Shown in pieces: positions 8,319-16,411 of a stretch of DNA of 22,406 bases. Position 1 is the first letter of the stretch; each line of letters begins with the position of its first letter. The stretch covers positions 1 through 22,406 of the forward strand of contig CALIHR010000049.1 of assembly GCA_938020505.1 (NCBI GenBank), given 5' to 3'. Below the pieces are notes generated by a model. The model did no database searches. It saw only the letters and a program-made list of their open reading frames with translations, and was not told the origin of the DNA. The position numbers were made by a program, and so were the translations under genes. Source of the DNA: an uncultured Actinobaculum sp. (GTDB taxonomy: Bacteria; Actinomycetota; Actinomycetes; Actinomycetales; Actinomycetaceae).

Positions 8319-9739
8319 TCGTGGCCTCCCTTGAGAGTGGTGGATGCGTCAGCTTGGCGCTCTGCGGCGTCGGCTTGAGGCTCGGCGCCTTCCGCTTCGG
8401 GCGTCTCGCCCGAAGCCTCGGGGCCGCCCGGCGGGGCCGCGCTGCGCGAGGCGCGAGGCGAAGGCGGCAGAGCCTGGCCCGGCAGCGGAGGCACGGGGAA
8501 TCCCCCGGCGAAAGCGTCGAATTCTTCGGACGGCCGGACGAAGCCCGCCTCGTCGGCCTCGCCGCCTTCGGCGTCGCCCTTTCCCCCGAAAAGGAAAACG
8601 AGCGCGAGAACGGCCAAGAAGGCCGCGCCTATCCCGATGAACAGCTGGTTGCGCGACAGATCGGTGAAGCTCGTGACCGCCTGGATGACTGAGACCGAGA
8701 CGAGCCACGTCAGCGAAACCGGGATGAGGACCTTCCATCCGAGCTTCATGAAATGGTCGTAGCGCATGCGCATGAGGGAGCCGCGGGTCCAGATCATGAA
8801 GAACATGAGGGTCCACGTCTTGCCGAAGAACCACAGCGCCGGCAGCCAGCCGGCGTTCGGGTTGCCGCCCCACAGCGAGAAGACCGACGTCGTGATCGGG
8901 TCCGCCCGCCAGCCGCCGAGGAAGACGGTTGTGGCGACCATCGAAACGTTGAGCATGTTGATGTACTCGGAGAGGAAGAACCACGCGAACTTCATCGACG
9001 AGTACTCGGTGGTGTGGCCGGCGACGATCTCGCCTTCGGCCTCGGGGAGGTCGAAAGGAAGTCGGTTCGTCTCGCCGAACATCGAAATGAGGTAGACGGC
9101 GAAGGCCGGGAAGAGCGTGACTATGTTCCACAGGTCCGACTGCGCGGCCACGATCCCCGACATGGACATCGTGCCCGCCGTCAGGAACACCGTGACGAGC
9201 GAGAGTCCCAGCGCCAACTCGTAAGAGATCATCTGGGTGGCCCCTCGCACCGACCCGTAGAAGGGCAGGGTGGAATGGGCCGACCATCCGCCGAGCACCA
9301 GCCCGTACTCGCCCAGGGCGGCGATCGCGAGGACGAACAGGACGGCGACGGGCGAATCGGCGAGCTGGAGCGGCGTCGAATGGCCGAATATCGACACGTT
9401 GGGCCCCATGGGGACCACGGCCATGACCGTGAAGGCGCACACTGCGCCGACGAAGGGGGCGACGAAGTAGACGACCTTGTCCGCGCCCTTGAGCCAGAAA
9501 TCCTCCTTGATGAGAAGCTTGAGGGCGTCGGCGAAGGCCTGCCCCAGCCCCAAGGGCCCCACCCTGTTGGGGCCGAGGCGCGTCTGCATGCGCGCGAGGC
9601 CGCGGCGCTCGACCCACAGGGCGAGGATGACGTTCATGATGAGGAAGACGATGATGAACGCGGCCTTCAAAGCCCATATCCACCATGTGTCCTGGGAAAA
9701 GTCCGCCGTTTGGACGGCGGCTTGGATCGACGGCGTCAC
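8315..9739 (-). CDS. nuoH: NADH-quinone oxidoreductase subunit H
   Basis: Membrane subunit that forms the quinone cavity and the joint between the peripheral and membrane arms of Complex I. The 474-residue protein shows ERRGLARMQTRLGPNRVGP (44-62), the ALGEYGLVLGGWSAHS loop region, FGETNRLPFDLPEAEGE (221-237) and the GHTTEYSSMKFAWFFLSEY segment, all canonical. The start is GTG at 9739 in a GTGA overlap with the nuoG stop, preceded by a strong GGAGGTGA ribosome site. Residues 386-474 form a hydrophilic tail absent from E. coli NuoH. Its first part, EFDAFAGGFPVPPLPGQ (406-422), resembles the tail conserved in actinobacterial NuoH; the rest is Ala/Pro/Glu-rich and less typical. Confidence 0.97.
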   Translation of the reverse strand: MTPSIQAAVQTADFSQDTWWIWALKAAFIIVFLIMNVILALWVERRGLARMQTRLGPNRVGPLGLGQAFADALKLLIKEDFWLKGADKVVYFVAPFVGAVCAFTVMAVVPMGPNVSIFGHSTPLQLADSPVAVLFVLAIAALGEYGLVLGGWSAHSTLPFYGSVRGATQMISYELALGLSLVTVFLTAGTMSMSGIVAAQSDLWNIVTLFPAFAVYLISMFGETNRLPFDLPEAEGEIVAGHTTEYSSMKFAWFFLSEYINMLNVSMVATTVFLGGWRADPITTSVFSLWGGNPNAGWLPALWFFGKTWTLMFFMIWTRGSLMRMRYDHFMKLGWKVLIPVSLTWLVSVSVIQAVTSFTDLSRNQLFIGIGAAFLAVLALVFLFGGKGDAEGGEADEAGFVRPSEEFDAFAGGFPVPPLPGQALPPSPRASRSAAPPGGPEASGETPEAEGAEPQADAAERQADASTTLKGGHE

Positions 9740-12312
9740 TTTCTCACCTCCGCAGCGACCGTGACGGCGTCGCCGGGCCTGACGCCCAGCGACGCGATCT
9801 TGCATCCGGCGGAATTCTGGGGAATCCAGACGACGCCGTCGGGCATGGGCAGGGTGACGACGGGAAGCGTGACGCGTCCGATCGTCCCCTGGACGGTTAC
9901 TCTGCCGCCGGGGGCGGCTCCGGCGGCCCGGGCGGTGGCCTCCGACATGACGGCCGCGGGCCGCCGGGCCGTGCCGGCCAGATGCGGCTCGTTCGACAGC
10001 AGCGCGCCCTCGCCGATGAGCAGATTCCACGAGGCCAGCACCGCGGTTCCCGGCGCCGGCGGCTCGGGCTCCCCCTCGGGGAAGGCGTGCGGCGGGGCCA
10101 TGCGCGACCCGTTCCACGGTTTGAAGCCGCGGATCTGCGCGACGGCGTCGGCGAGCGTGGCCAAACCGAGGTCGACCCCGAATTCGGCGGCAAGGTCGTT
10201 GAGGACGATGCGGTCGGGCCGCTCAACGGACGTCAGCGCCTGGCCGAAGGGGCGTATGCGGCCCTCCCAGTTGACGAAGGAGCCTCCCTTTTCGACCGGC
10301 GGGGCGACCGGCAGGACGACGTCGGCCAGGGCCGTCGCAGCGGTGGCGCGGACTTCGAGCTGGACGACGAACCCCGCGGATTCGATCGACGAGAGGGCGT
10401 CGCCGGGCAGGTCGCCGACCTCGACGCCGCCCAGGAGCAGCCCGCCCAGCGCGCCAGAGTGCACGGACAGGAGGATCGACTCGGCCGAGCGGCCGGGCAT
10501 CGAGGGAATCTTCGCTCCCCACGCCTCTTCGACTTCGGCGCGGGCCTGCGGATCCGCGACGGGGCGCCCGCCGGGCAGCAGACCGCCGACGGCACCCATC
10601 TCCACGGCGCCGCGATCGCCCGCGCGCCGGGGAATCCACGCCAGGCGCGCGCCGCTGCGCTCGGCGAGGCGGCGGGCGGCCGACAGCGCGCCCTCAGATT
10701 CCGCCGCACGCTCGCCCACGAGGATGATCCCGCCGTCGGCCAGCCCGTCGTACACGGGGTCCCCGGCGTCGAGCCCGTCGAGTATCGCCGCCTCCGTTCC
10801 CGGCGCCGCGGGAATGAGGTTGGCGTTCATCTTCGCGCTTCCGGCGGTCGCGTACGGGGCGACGACGCTCACCGACGTCGTCTTGGCCAAGACGGCCTTG
10901 CGCAGGCGCAGGAAGACCGACCCGCACTCCTCCTCGGCCTCGAAGCCGACGGCGAGGACGTGCCCGGCCTTCTCCAAGTCGCCGTACGTGACGCCGCGTC
11001 CGCTCCCGGCGACGACGAAGCCGAGGAACGCGTCCTCTTCGGGCGAGGCCGGGCGGGTTCTGAAATCGATGTCGTTGGTGCCGAGAACCGTTCGCGCGAA
11101 TTTCGAGTAGGCGTAGGCGTCCTCCATGGTCAGCCTGCCGCCGGCCAGGACGCCGACGCCGCCGTGCGCCTTGGCCGCGGCGAGCCCGCGGGCTGCGACG
11201 TCGAGGGCGTCTTCCCACGACGTCGCCGCGAGCTCGCCCGACGCGTCGCGCACGAGCGGGCGCCTCAGGCGGTCCGGGCCGTTCTGCCACCTGAAGGCGA
11301 AGCGGTCTTTGTCGGTGATCCAGTCCTCGTTGACCTCCGGATCCTCCCACGCGAGCCGGCGCACGACCTCGCCGCGCCGGTAGTCGACGCGGATGGCCGA
11401 CCCCGATGCGTCGTGCTCGGTCACGCCGGGGACGGACACGAGGTCGAAAGGCCGCGAGCGGAAGCGGTAGGCGGAGCTGGTGAGCGCGCCCACCGGGCAG
11501 ATCTGAATGATGTTGCCGGAGAAGTAAGAGGAGAAGGGGCGGCCGGATTCGTCTGTTTCCGCGGGCTCTATCGGGCCCGCGGCGAAGCCCTCGGCCAGCC
11601 CGTAGCTGCCGTAGGCGCCGACGTAGTCTCCGGGGACGGGCTCGGCGCGCCCGCCGTCCGAATCGGAGAAGTTGAGGACCCGCGCGTCGAAGCCCCCGAT
11701 CTGCGAGCCGTTGAGGGAGTGCACCTCGAAGCCCGGGGAGCCGCCGCCGCGCCCCTGAAGCGCGATGAACGGGTCGCCCGCGATCTGGGACTGGAACCTC
11801 GTGCAGCGCTGGCACAGGATGCAGCGGTCGCGGTCGAGCAGGATCTGGGAGGTCACCTGGACGGGCTTGGGGTAGGTCCGCTTGACGTCGACGAAACGCG
11901 ATTCGGCGCGGCCGTCCGAGAGCGCCTGGTTCTGCAGCGGGCATTCGCCGCCTTTGTCGCAGATCGGGCAGTCGAGCGGGTGGTTGACGAGGAGGAATTC
12001 GATGATTCCGCGCTGCGCCTTGGCCGCAACCTCCGAGGTGCGCTGGGTGTAGACCTCCATGCCGGGCGTGACGGCCTCCGCGCACGAGGGCACCGGTTTG
12101 GGGCCCTTCGCGACGATGCCGTCGCGCCCGGGGCGCGCGACCTCGACGAGGCACTGGCGGCAGGCGCCGGCGGGCTTGAGCAGCGGGTGGTCGCAAAAAC
12201 GCGGAATGCGCACGCCTATCTTCTCGGCCGCGCGGATGATGAGGGTTCCCGCGGGAACCTCGACGTCCTTGCCGTCGATTGTGACATTGACGAGAGAGTC
12301 GTTGGCCGTCAT
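9736..12312 (-). CDS. nuoG: NADH-quinone oxidoreductase subunit G, lacking the N7 cluster ligands
   Basis: Largest peripheral subunit of Complex I, carrying electrons from NuoF/E toward NuoI. The 858-residue protein starts at ATG 12312, in an ATGA overlap with nuoF. Ligands are visible for the 2Fe-2S cluster N1b (Cys40, 51, 54, 77), for the His-ligated cluster (His111, Cys115, 118, 124) and for a further 4Fe-4S cluster (Cys164, 167, 170, 272). Between Cys170 and Cys272 about 50 residues are inserted relative to usual homologues. The optional N7 motif (C-x2-C-x3-C-x27-C) is present in spacing only: the four positions are Thr298, Asp301, Ser305 and Thr333, so this cluster cannot form in the usual way. 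The rest is the molybdopterin-oxidoreductase-like domain, which in Complex I has no molybdenum role. The ORF is intact, so the change looks evolved, not broken. Confidence 0.96.
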   Translation of the reverse strand: MTANDSLVNVTIDGKDVEVPAGTLIIRAAEKIGVRIPRFCDHPLLKPAGACRQCLVEVARPGRDGIVAKGPKPVPSCAEAVTPGMEVYTQRTSEVAAKAQRGIIEFLLVNHPLDCPICDKGGECPLQNQALSDGRAESRFVDVKRTYPKPVQVTSQILLDRDRCILCQRCTRFQSQIAGDPFIALQGRGGGSPGFEVHSLNGSQIGGFDARVLNFSDSDGGRAEPVPGDYVGAYGSYGLAEGFAAGPIEPAETDESGRPFSSYFSGNIIQICPVGALTSSAYRFRSRPFDLVSVPGVTEHDASGSAIRVDYRRGEVVRRLAWEDPEVNEDWITDKDRFAFRWQNGPDRLRRPLVRDASGELAATSWEDALDVAARGLAAAKAHGGVGVLAGGRLTMEDAYAYSKFARTVLGTNDIDFRTRPASPEEDAFLGFVVAGSGRGVTYGDLEKAGHVLAVGFEAEEECGSVFLRLRKAVLAKTTSVSVVAPYATAGSAKMNANLIPAAPGTEAAILDGLDAGDPVYDGLADGGIILVGERAAESEGALSAARRLAERSGARLAWIPRRAGDRGAVEMGAVGGLLPGGRPVADPQARAEVEEAWGAKIPSMPGRSAESILLSVHSGALGGLLLGGVEVGDLPGDALSSIESAGFVVQLEVRATAATALADVVLPVAPPVEKGGSFVNWEGRIRPFGQALTSVERPDRIVLNDLAAEFGVDLGLATLADAVAQIRGFKPWNGSRMAPPHAFPEGEPEPPAPGTAVLASWNLLIGEGALLSNEPHLAGTARRPAAVMSEATARAAGAAPGGRVTVQGTIGRVTLPVVTLPMPDGVVWIPQNSAGCKIASLGVRPGDAVTVAAEVRK

Positions 12313-13637
12313 TGTGCAGACACCTCGGAGAACAGGGTCGTCTTTTCGTAGGGGAAGAGCTCGCGCGCCGGCGTCGTGCACCCTGCTTCGAACTCTTCGC
12401 GGAACAGCTCAATCCCCGATTTGACGGGGGTCGCCGCGGCGTCGCCCAAGGCGCAGAAGGAACGGCCGGCGATGTTCGAGGCGATCTCGTAGAGGAGGTC
12501 GACGTCGCCGGGCCGGCCGCGCCCGGCCTCCAGGCGGTGGATGACCTGCCGCATCCAGTAGGTGCCCTCGCGGCACGGCGTGCACTTGCCGCACGATTCG
12601 TGCTGGTAGAAGTCCGTCCAGCGCGAGATGACCCGCACAACCGAGACGGTCTCGTCGAAGACCATGATCGCGCGGGTCGCAAGCATGGAGCCTGCCTGCC
12701 GGACCGAGTTGTAGTCGAGGGGGACGTCCAGCTGCTCGGGCGTGAACAGCGGCGCGGACGAGCCGCCGACGGCCCAGAACTTCAGCTCGTGCCCGGGTCT
12801 GACGCCGCCTGCCAGGTCGAAGAGCGTGCGCGCGGTGATCCCGAGCGGCGCCTCGTACTGGCCCGGATTCCTCACGTGGCCCGAAAGCGAGAAGAAGCCG
12901 TGGCCCTTCGCGCTTTCCGTGCCCATGGCGTGGAACCATTCGACGCCGTTGCGGACGATCCCCGGAACCGAGGAGATCGTCTCGACGTTGTTGATGACGG
13001 TGGGCCTGGCGTACAGGCCCTCGGCCGCCGGGAAGGGCGGCTTGAGGCGCGGCTGGCCGCGCCTGCCCTCGAGGGAGTCGAGCAGGGCCGTCTCCTCGCC
13101 GCAGATGTAGGCGCCCGCGCCGGCGTGCACGGTGATCTCGATGTCGTAGTCGCCGTCGGGCCCCGTGCCCTTGCCGATGAGCCCCGCCTCGCGCGCCTGC
13201 CGGACGGCGGCCATGAGGCGGCGGTACACGTGCACCACTTCTCCGCGCAGATAGACGAATCCGTGGTGTCCGCCGACGGCGAGGAGGCAGATGGCCATGC
13301 CCTCGATGAGCGCGTGCGGGTTGCCCATGAGCGCGGGAACGTCCTTGCACGTGCCCGGCTCGGACTCGTCCGCGTTGACCACGAGGTAGCGCGGGCCGCC
13401 GTCGGGCGGGGGCAGGAAGCTCCACTTCAGGCCGGTCGGGAATCCCGCTCCCCCGCGCCCGGCCAGGCCGGAGTCCTTGATGAGCTGGGTCAGCTCGCCG
13501 GGGCCGTAGGACCACGCCTTGGCCAGCCCTTCGTACCCTCCGGCGTCGCGATAGGCGCCGAGCGTCCACGAACGCTCGCGGTCCCAGACGTCCGATATGA
13601 CCGGGGACAGCACTCCGGGAGCGGAAAACTCGCTCAC
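12309..13637 (-). CDS. nuoF: NADH-quinone oxidoreductase subunit F (NADH and FMN binding)
   Basis: Entry subunit of Complex I: it binds NADH and FMN, takes two electrons and passes them to a 4Fe-4S cluster. The 442-residue protein has the nucleotide-binding GRGGAGFPTGLKW segment (60-72), VVNADESEPGTCKD (86-99), GAYICGEETALLDSLEG in the FMN region (175-191), and the cluster motif ESCGKCTPCREG with Cys349, 352 and 355 plus Cys395 (SFCALGD). Start is GTG at 13637 within a GTGA overlap with the nuoE stop and behind a perfect AAGGAGG, the strongest ribosome site in the operon. Length is normal and no residues appear to be missing. Confidence 0.98.
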   Translation of the reverse strand: MSEFSAPGVLSPVISDVWDRERSWTLGAYRDAGGYEGLAKAWSYGPGELTQLIKDSGLAGRGGAGFPTGLKWSFLPPPDGGPRYLVVNADESEPGTCKDVPALMGNPHALIEGMAICLLAVGGHHGFVYLRGEVVHVYRRLMAAVRQAREAGLIGKGTGPDGDYDIEITVHAGAGAYICGEETALLDSLEGRRGQPRLKPPFPAAEGLYARPTVINNVETISSVPGIVRNGVEWFHAMGTESAKGHGFFSLSGHVRNPGQYEAPLGITARTLFDLAGGVRPGHELKFWAVGGSSAPLFTPEQLDVPLDYNSVRQAGSMLATRAIMVFDETVSVVRVISRWTDFYQHESCGKCTPCREGTYWMRQVIHRLEAGRGRPGDVDLLYEIASNIAGRSFCALGDAAATPVKSGIELFREEFEAGCTTPARELFPYEKTTLFSEVSAQ

Positions 13638-14305
13638 TTGGCAACCTCCTTCGGCGCGCTCCAGCCGCGTTCGCGCGCGATCTCCAGGCCTCTGAGCGAG
13701 GCGCGGCCCGCGCCCGGGCCCTCGTCCGCGTGCCCGTCCTCGAATCCGGCGAGGACCCTCTCTGTCTCCTTGAAGGTGTGCACCTTGTCGGCGCCCCGGG
13801 TCGGATGGACGTCCCGGCCCGCGCGGATGTCTTCGACGATTTGAAGGGCCGACGTCGGCGTCTGGTTGTCGAAGAACTCCCAGTTGACCATGACGACGGG
13901 CGCATAGTCGCATCCCGCGTTGCATTCGAGGGCTTCGAGCGTGATCTTGCCGTCCGGCGTCGTCTCGTCGCTCCCCACGCCGAGGCTGGAGGTCAAAGCC
14001 TCCCAAATCTCGTCCCCGCCCATGACCGCGCACAGGGCATTCGTGCACACCCCGACGTTGTATTCGCCGTTGGGACGGCGCCTGTACTGACTGTAGAAAG
14101 TGGCGACCGCGGAGACTTCGGCGCGGGTCAGGCCCAGGACGTCCGCGCACAGCGCGATGCCGCGGGGCGAGACGAAGCCGTCGACCGACTGAATGAGGTG
14201 GAGCATGGGCATAAGCGCCGATCGCGCCTGCGGGTATCGCGCGACGATCTCCCGCGATTCGGCGCGCAGGCGCTCCTCGATCTCGGGCGGGTAGCCTTCC
14301 CTCAT
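13634..14305 (-). CDS. nuoE: NADH-quinone oxidoreductase subunit E (2Fe-2S)
   Basis: Peripheral Complex I subunit with the thioredoxin-like 2Fe-2S fold holding cluster N1a next to the FMN. The 223-residue protein has an N-terminal helical bundle (to about residue 75, with the usual VSPRGIALCADVLGL and ATFYSQYRRRP segments), then cluster ligands Cys87 and Cys92 (CTNALC) and Cys128 and Cys132 (CNAGC). Start is ATG at 14305 in an ATGA overlap with nuoD; GGGAGG lies upstream. The C-terminal 45 or so residues form a charged tail (GHADEGPGAGRASLRG region) beyond the fold, seen in several actinobacterial homologues as far as I recall. Confidence 0.97.
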   Translation of the reverse strand: MREGYPPEIEERLRAESREIVARYPQARSALMPMLHLIQSVDGFVSPRGIALCADVLGLTRAEVSAVATFYSQYRRRPNGEYNVGVCTNALCAVMGGDEIWEALTSSLGVGSDETTPDGKITLEALECNAGCDYAPVVMVNWEFFDNQTPTSALQIVEDIRAGRDVHPTRGADKVHTFKETERVLAGFEDGHADEGPGAGRASLRGLEIARERGWSAPKEVAK

Positions 14306-15651
14306 CGGTCCACACCTCCCATGACCGGGTCGATGGCGGCCAAGCAGACGATGGCGTCGGCGAGCATGCCGCCCTCGGCCATCATTGACAGGCCCTGCAG
14401 ATTCCTGAATCCGGGGTCGGAGATGTGCGCCCGGTAGGGGCGCGTCCCCCCGGAGGAGACGAGGTGGCATCCGAGGACGCCCTTGGCGTGCTCGACGACC
14501 GAGTACGCCTGGCCGGCCGGGACGCGGAACCCTTCGGTTACGAGCTTGAAATGGTGGATGAGCGACTCCATGGACTCGGTCATGATCTCGCGCACGTGCA
14601 CGGGCGCCGTCCCCTGGCCGTCGGTGGAAATCGACAGGCGGGCGGGCCAGGCGATCTTCTTGTCCTCGACCATCACGGGCTCCCCCTCGGTGGCGTCGAG
14701 CTTGTCCAGGGCCTGGTAGACGATCCGCAGCGACTGGTAGCACTCGTCGAAGCGCACCATGGCGCGGTTGTAGGCGTCGGACTTGTCGTAGACCGGCACG
14801 TCGAACTCGTAGTCTTCGTACCCGCAATAGGGCTGGCTCTTGCGAAGGTCCCACGGCAGCCCGGCGGCCTTGACCGCCGGGCCCGTCTGGCCCAAGGCCA
14901 TGAGGGCCGAGAGCGAGAGCACTCCGACGTCCTTGAACCGCGCCTTGAAGATCGGGTTCTGGGCGACGATGGTCTCCATCTCCGACGTCCCCTTCCGCAC
15001 GTCGGGGAGAAGCTCGCGGATGTAGGCTGTGATTCCCTCCGGCACGTCTTCCAACACGCCTCCGGGCCGCACGAACTCGTAGTTCATCCTCAGGCCCGAG
15101 ATTCTCTCGAAGATCCGCAGAATGTCCTCGCGCGTGCGGAATGCGACGGTCATCATCGTCGTCGCCCCCAGCTCGTTGAGCGACGAGCCGACGGCGACGA
15201 GGTGGGAGGCGATGCGCTGGAGCTCCATGAGAAGCACCCTGATGACGTTGGCCCTGCGGGGCACCTGCTCTTCGATTCCGAGCAGCTTCTCGACGGCCAT
15301 GCAGTAGCCGACCTCTTGGAAGAAGGAGGCGACGTAGTCCATGCGCGTGACGTAGGCGACGCCCTGCGTCCACGTGCGGTACTCCATGTTCTTCTCGATG
15401 CCGGTGTGCAGGAAGCCCGTGGCGCCGCGAATCTCGCGGACGTATTCGCCGTCAAGCTCGAGAAGGAGGCGGTAGACGCCGTGCGTCGAAGGGTGGACGG
15501 GTCCGAGGTTGACGACGATGCGCTCCTCGGCCATGCGCGCCGCCTCGTCGGAGATTTCGTTCCAATCCCCTCCGACGGCGGTGAAGTTCGGCAGGCCGTC
15601 GAGCTCGGCCTCCGTGGCTCCGGGGGTGGCGTAGATTTTCGGGTCGCTCAT
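14302..15651 (-). CDS. nuoD: NADH-quinone oxidoreductase subunit D (quinone site)
   Basis: The 49-kDa-type subunit that, with NuoB, forms the quinone-reduction site. The 449-residue protein has the HPSTHG loop (53-58), where His57 corresponds to the quinone-contacting His of Thermus Nqo4, and GVAYVTRMDY with Tyr100 corresponding to its Tyr partner. It ends in DPVMGGVDR, the normal C-terminal signature. Start is ATG at 15651, sharing one base with the nuoC stop (TGATG), with AGGGA upstream. Longer upstream open frames overlap nuoC and are shadows. Confidence 0.98.
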   Translation of the reverse strand: MSDPKIYATPGATEAELDGLPNFTAVGGDWNEISDEAARMAEERIVVNLGPVHPSTHGVYRLLLELDGEYVREIRGATGFLHTGIEKNMEYRTWTQGVAYVTRMDYVASFFQEVGYCMAVEKLLGIEEQVPRRANVIRVLLMELQRIASHLVAVGSSLNELGATTMMTVAFRTREDILRIFERISGLRMNYEFVRPGGVLEDVPEGITAYIRELLPDVRKGTSEMETIVAQNPIFKARFKDVGVLSLSALMALGQTGPAVKAAGLPWDLRKSQPYCGYEDYEFDVPVYDKSDAYNRAMVRFDECYQSLRIVYQALDKLDATEGEPVMVEDKKIAWPARLSISTDGQGTAPVHVREIMTESMESLIHHFKLVTEGFRVPAGQAYSVVEHAKGVLGCHLVSSGGTRPYRAHISDPGFRNLQGLSMMAEGGMLADAIVCLAAIDPVMGGVDR

Positions 15652-16355
15652 CAGCTGTAGTCCCTTCGCACGTCGGGGGGCGGCACGACGGCGCCCTTGT
15701 ATTCGACGGGGATGCCCCCGAGGGGATAGTCCTTGCGCTGCGGGTGGCCGATCCAGTCGTCGGGCATCGCCGTGCGGGTCAGGCCGGGGTGCCCGTCGAA
15801 GACGATCCCGAGGAGGTCCCAGGCTTCGCGCTCCGGCCAGTCGTCGCCCGGGTAGACCGAGACGATCGAGGGCAGGCGCGGATCGGATTCGGGGCACGTC
15901 GATTCGATCGCGAGAAAACGGTTGTGGGTGATCGAGAAGAGCGGGAAGTAGGCGTGCAGCTCGCGCCCCGCGTCCTGGGGGTAGTGGACACCGGTCACTC
16001 CGAAGCACATCTCGAACCTCAGGTCCTGGTCGTCCCGCAGACAGCGGGCCACGCGCACGAGGTGCTCGCGGGCGACGAAGAGCACGAGCTGGCCGTTTTC
16101 CACGACGACCTTTTCGATCGCGGCGTCGGGGTCGACGCCGTCGGCCTCCAGGAGCTCGACGAGGACGTCGACGACGGAGTCGAACCACCCGCCGTAGGGG
16201 CGGCTTGCGGGCCTGGCGTAGACCTCGGTGCGCGCGAGCTCGGAAAAGCCCGACGTGTCGCCGGACCCCTTGACGCCCCACAGGCCCCGGACCCGGCGCA
16301 CGACGTCGGGGGCCGGGCCGCTGGCCGGGGCGATTGCGCCGTCGTTCTCGTTCAC
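15651..16355 (-). CDS. nuoC: NADH-quinone oxidoreductase subunit C
   Basis: Peripheral Complex I subunit (30-kDa type) that braces NuoD. The 234-residue protein ends with the family signature EREAWDLLGIVFDGHP (175-190) and PDDWIGHPQRKDYPL (198-212). It is a separate protein, not fused to NuoD as in E. coli. The start is GTG at 16355. Its GAAAGG ribosome-site region (16366-16371) belongs to a short duplicate of the nuoB 3' end, described separately. The N-terminal 50 residues are poorly conserved and Pro/Gly/Ala-rich, so the start is less certain than the rest. Confidence 0.96.
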   Translation of the reverse strand: MNENDGAIAPASGPAPDVVRRVRGLWGVKGSGDTSGFSELARTEVYARPASRPYGGWFDSVVDVLVELLEADGVDPDAAIEKVVVENGQLVLFVAREHLVRVARCLRDDQDLRFEMCFGVTGVHYPQDAGRELHAYFPLFSITHNRFLAIESTCPESDPRLPSIVSVYPGDDWPEREAWDLLGIVFDGHPGLTRTAMPDDWIGHPQRKDYPLGGIPVEYKGAVVPPPDVRRDYS

Positions 16356-16411
16356 GAGGGCAGACCTTTCATTTTCACGCGAGTCGTTTTCACGCCAGCA
16401 GACCTTTCATT
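16356..16411 (-). repeat. Tandem duplication of the nuoB 3' end forming the nuoB-nuoC junction
   Basis: On the minus strand the last codons of nuoB, ATGAAAGGTCTGC followed by three bases and CGTGAA, recur 38 bases later as the sequence just before and across the nuoC start, with only the three middle bases different. The exact core GCAGACCTTTCATT (plus strand) lies at 16360-16373 and 16398-16411. A second short direct repeat, TTTTCACGC, occurs at 16373-16381 and 16387-16395. In the copy next to nuoC, the AAAGG acts as ribosome site and the GTGAA contains the nuoC start codon. Confidence 0.8.

Noticed and set aside
8753..11110. A 785-codon open frame on the plus strand, antisense to nuoH and nuoG
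   Set aside because: Same reason as the other antisense frames: no recognisable domain, and it lies over two intact Complex I genes.
9685..12351. An 888-codon open frame on the plus strand, antisense to nuoG
   Set aside because: It is the mirror of a strongly GC-biased gene. Its translation is Arg/Gly/Asp-rich low-complexity sequence with no motif, while the opposite strand encodes a clear NuoG with cluster ligands.
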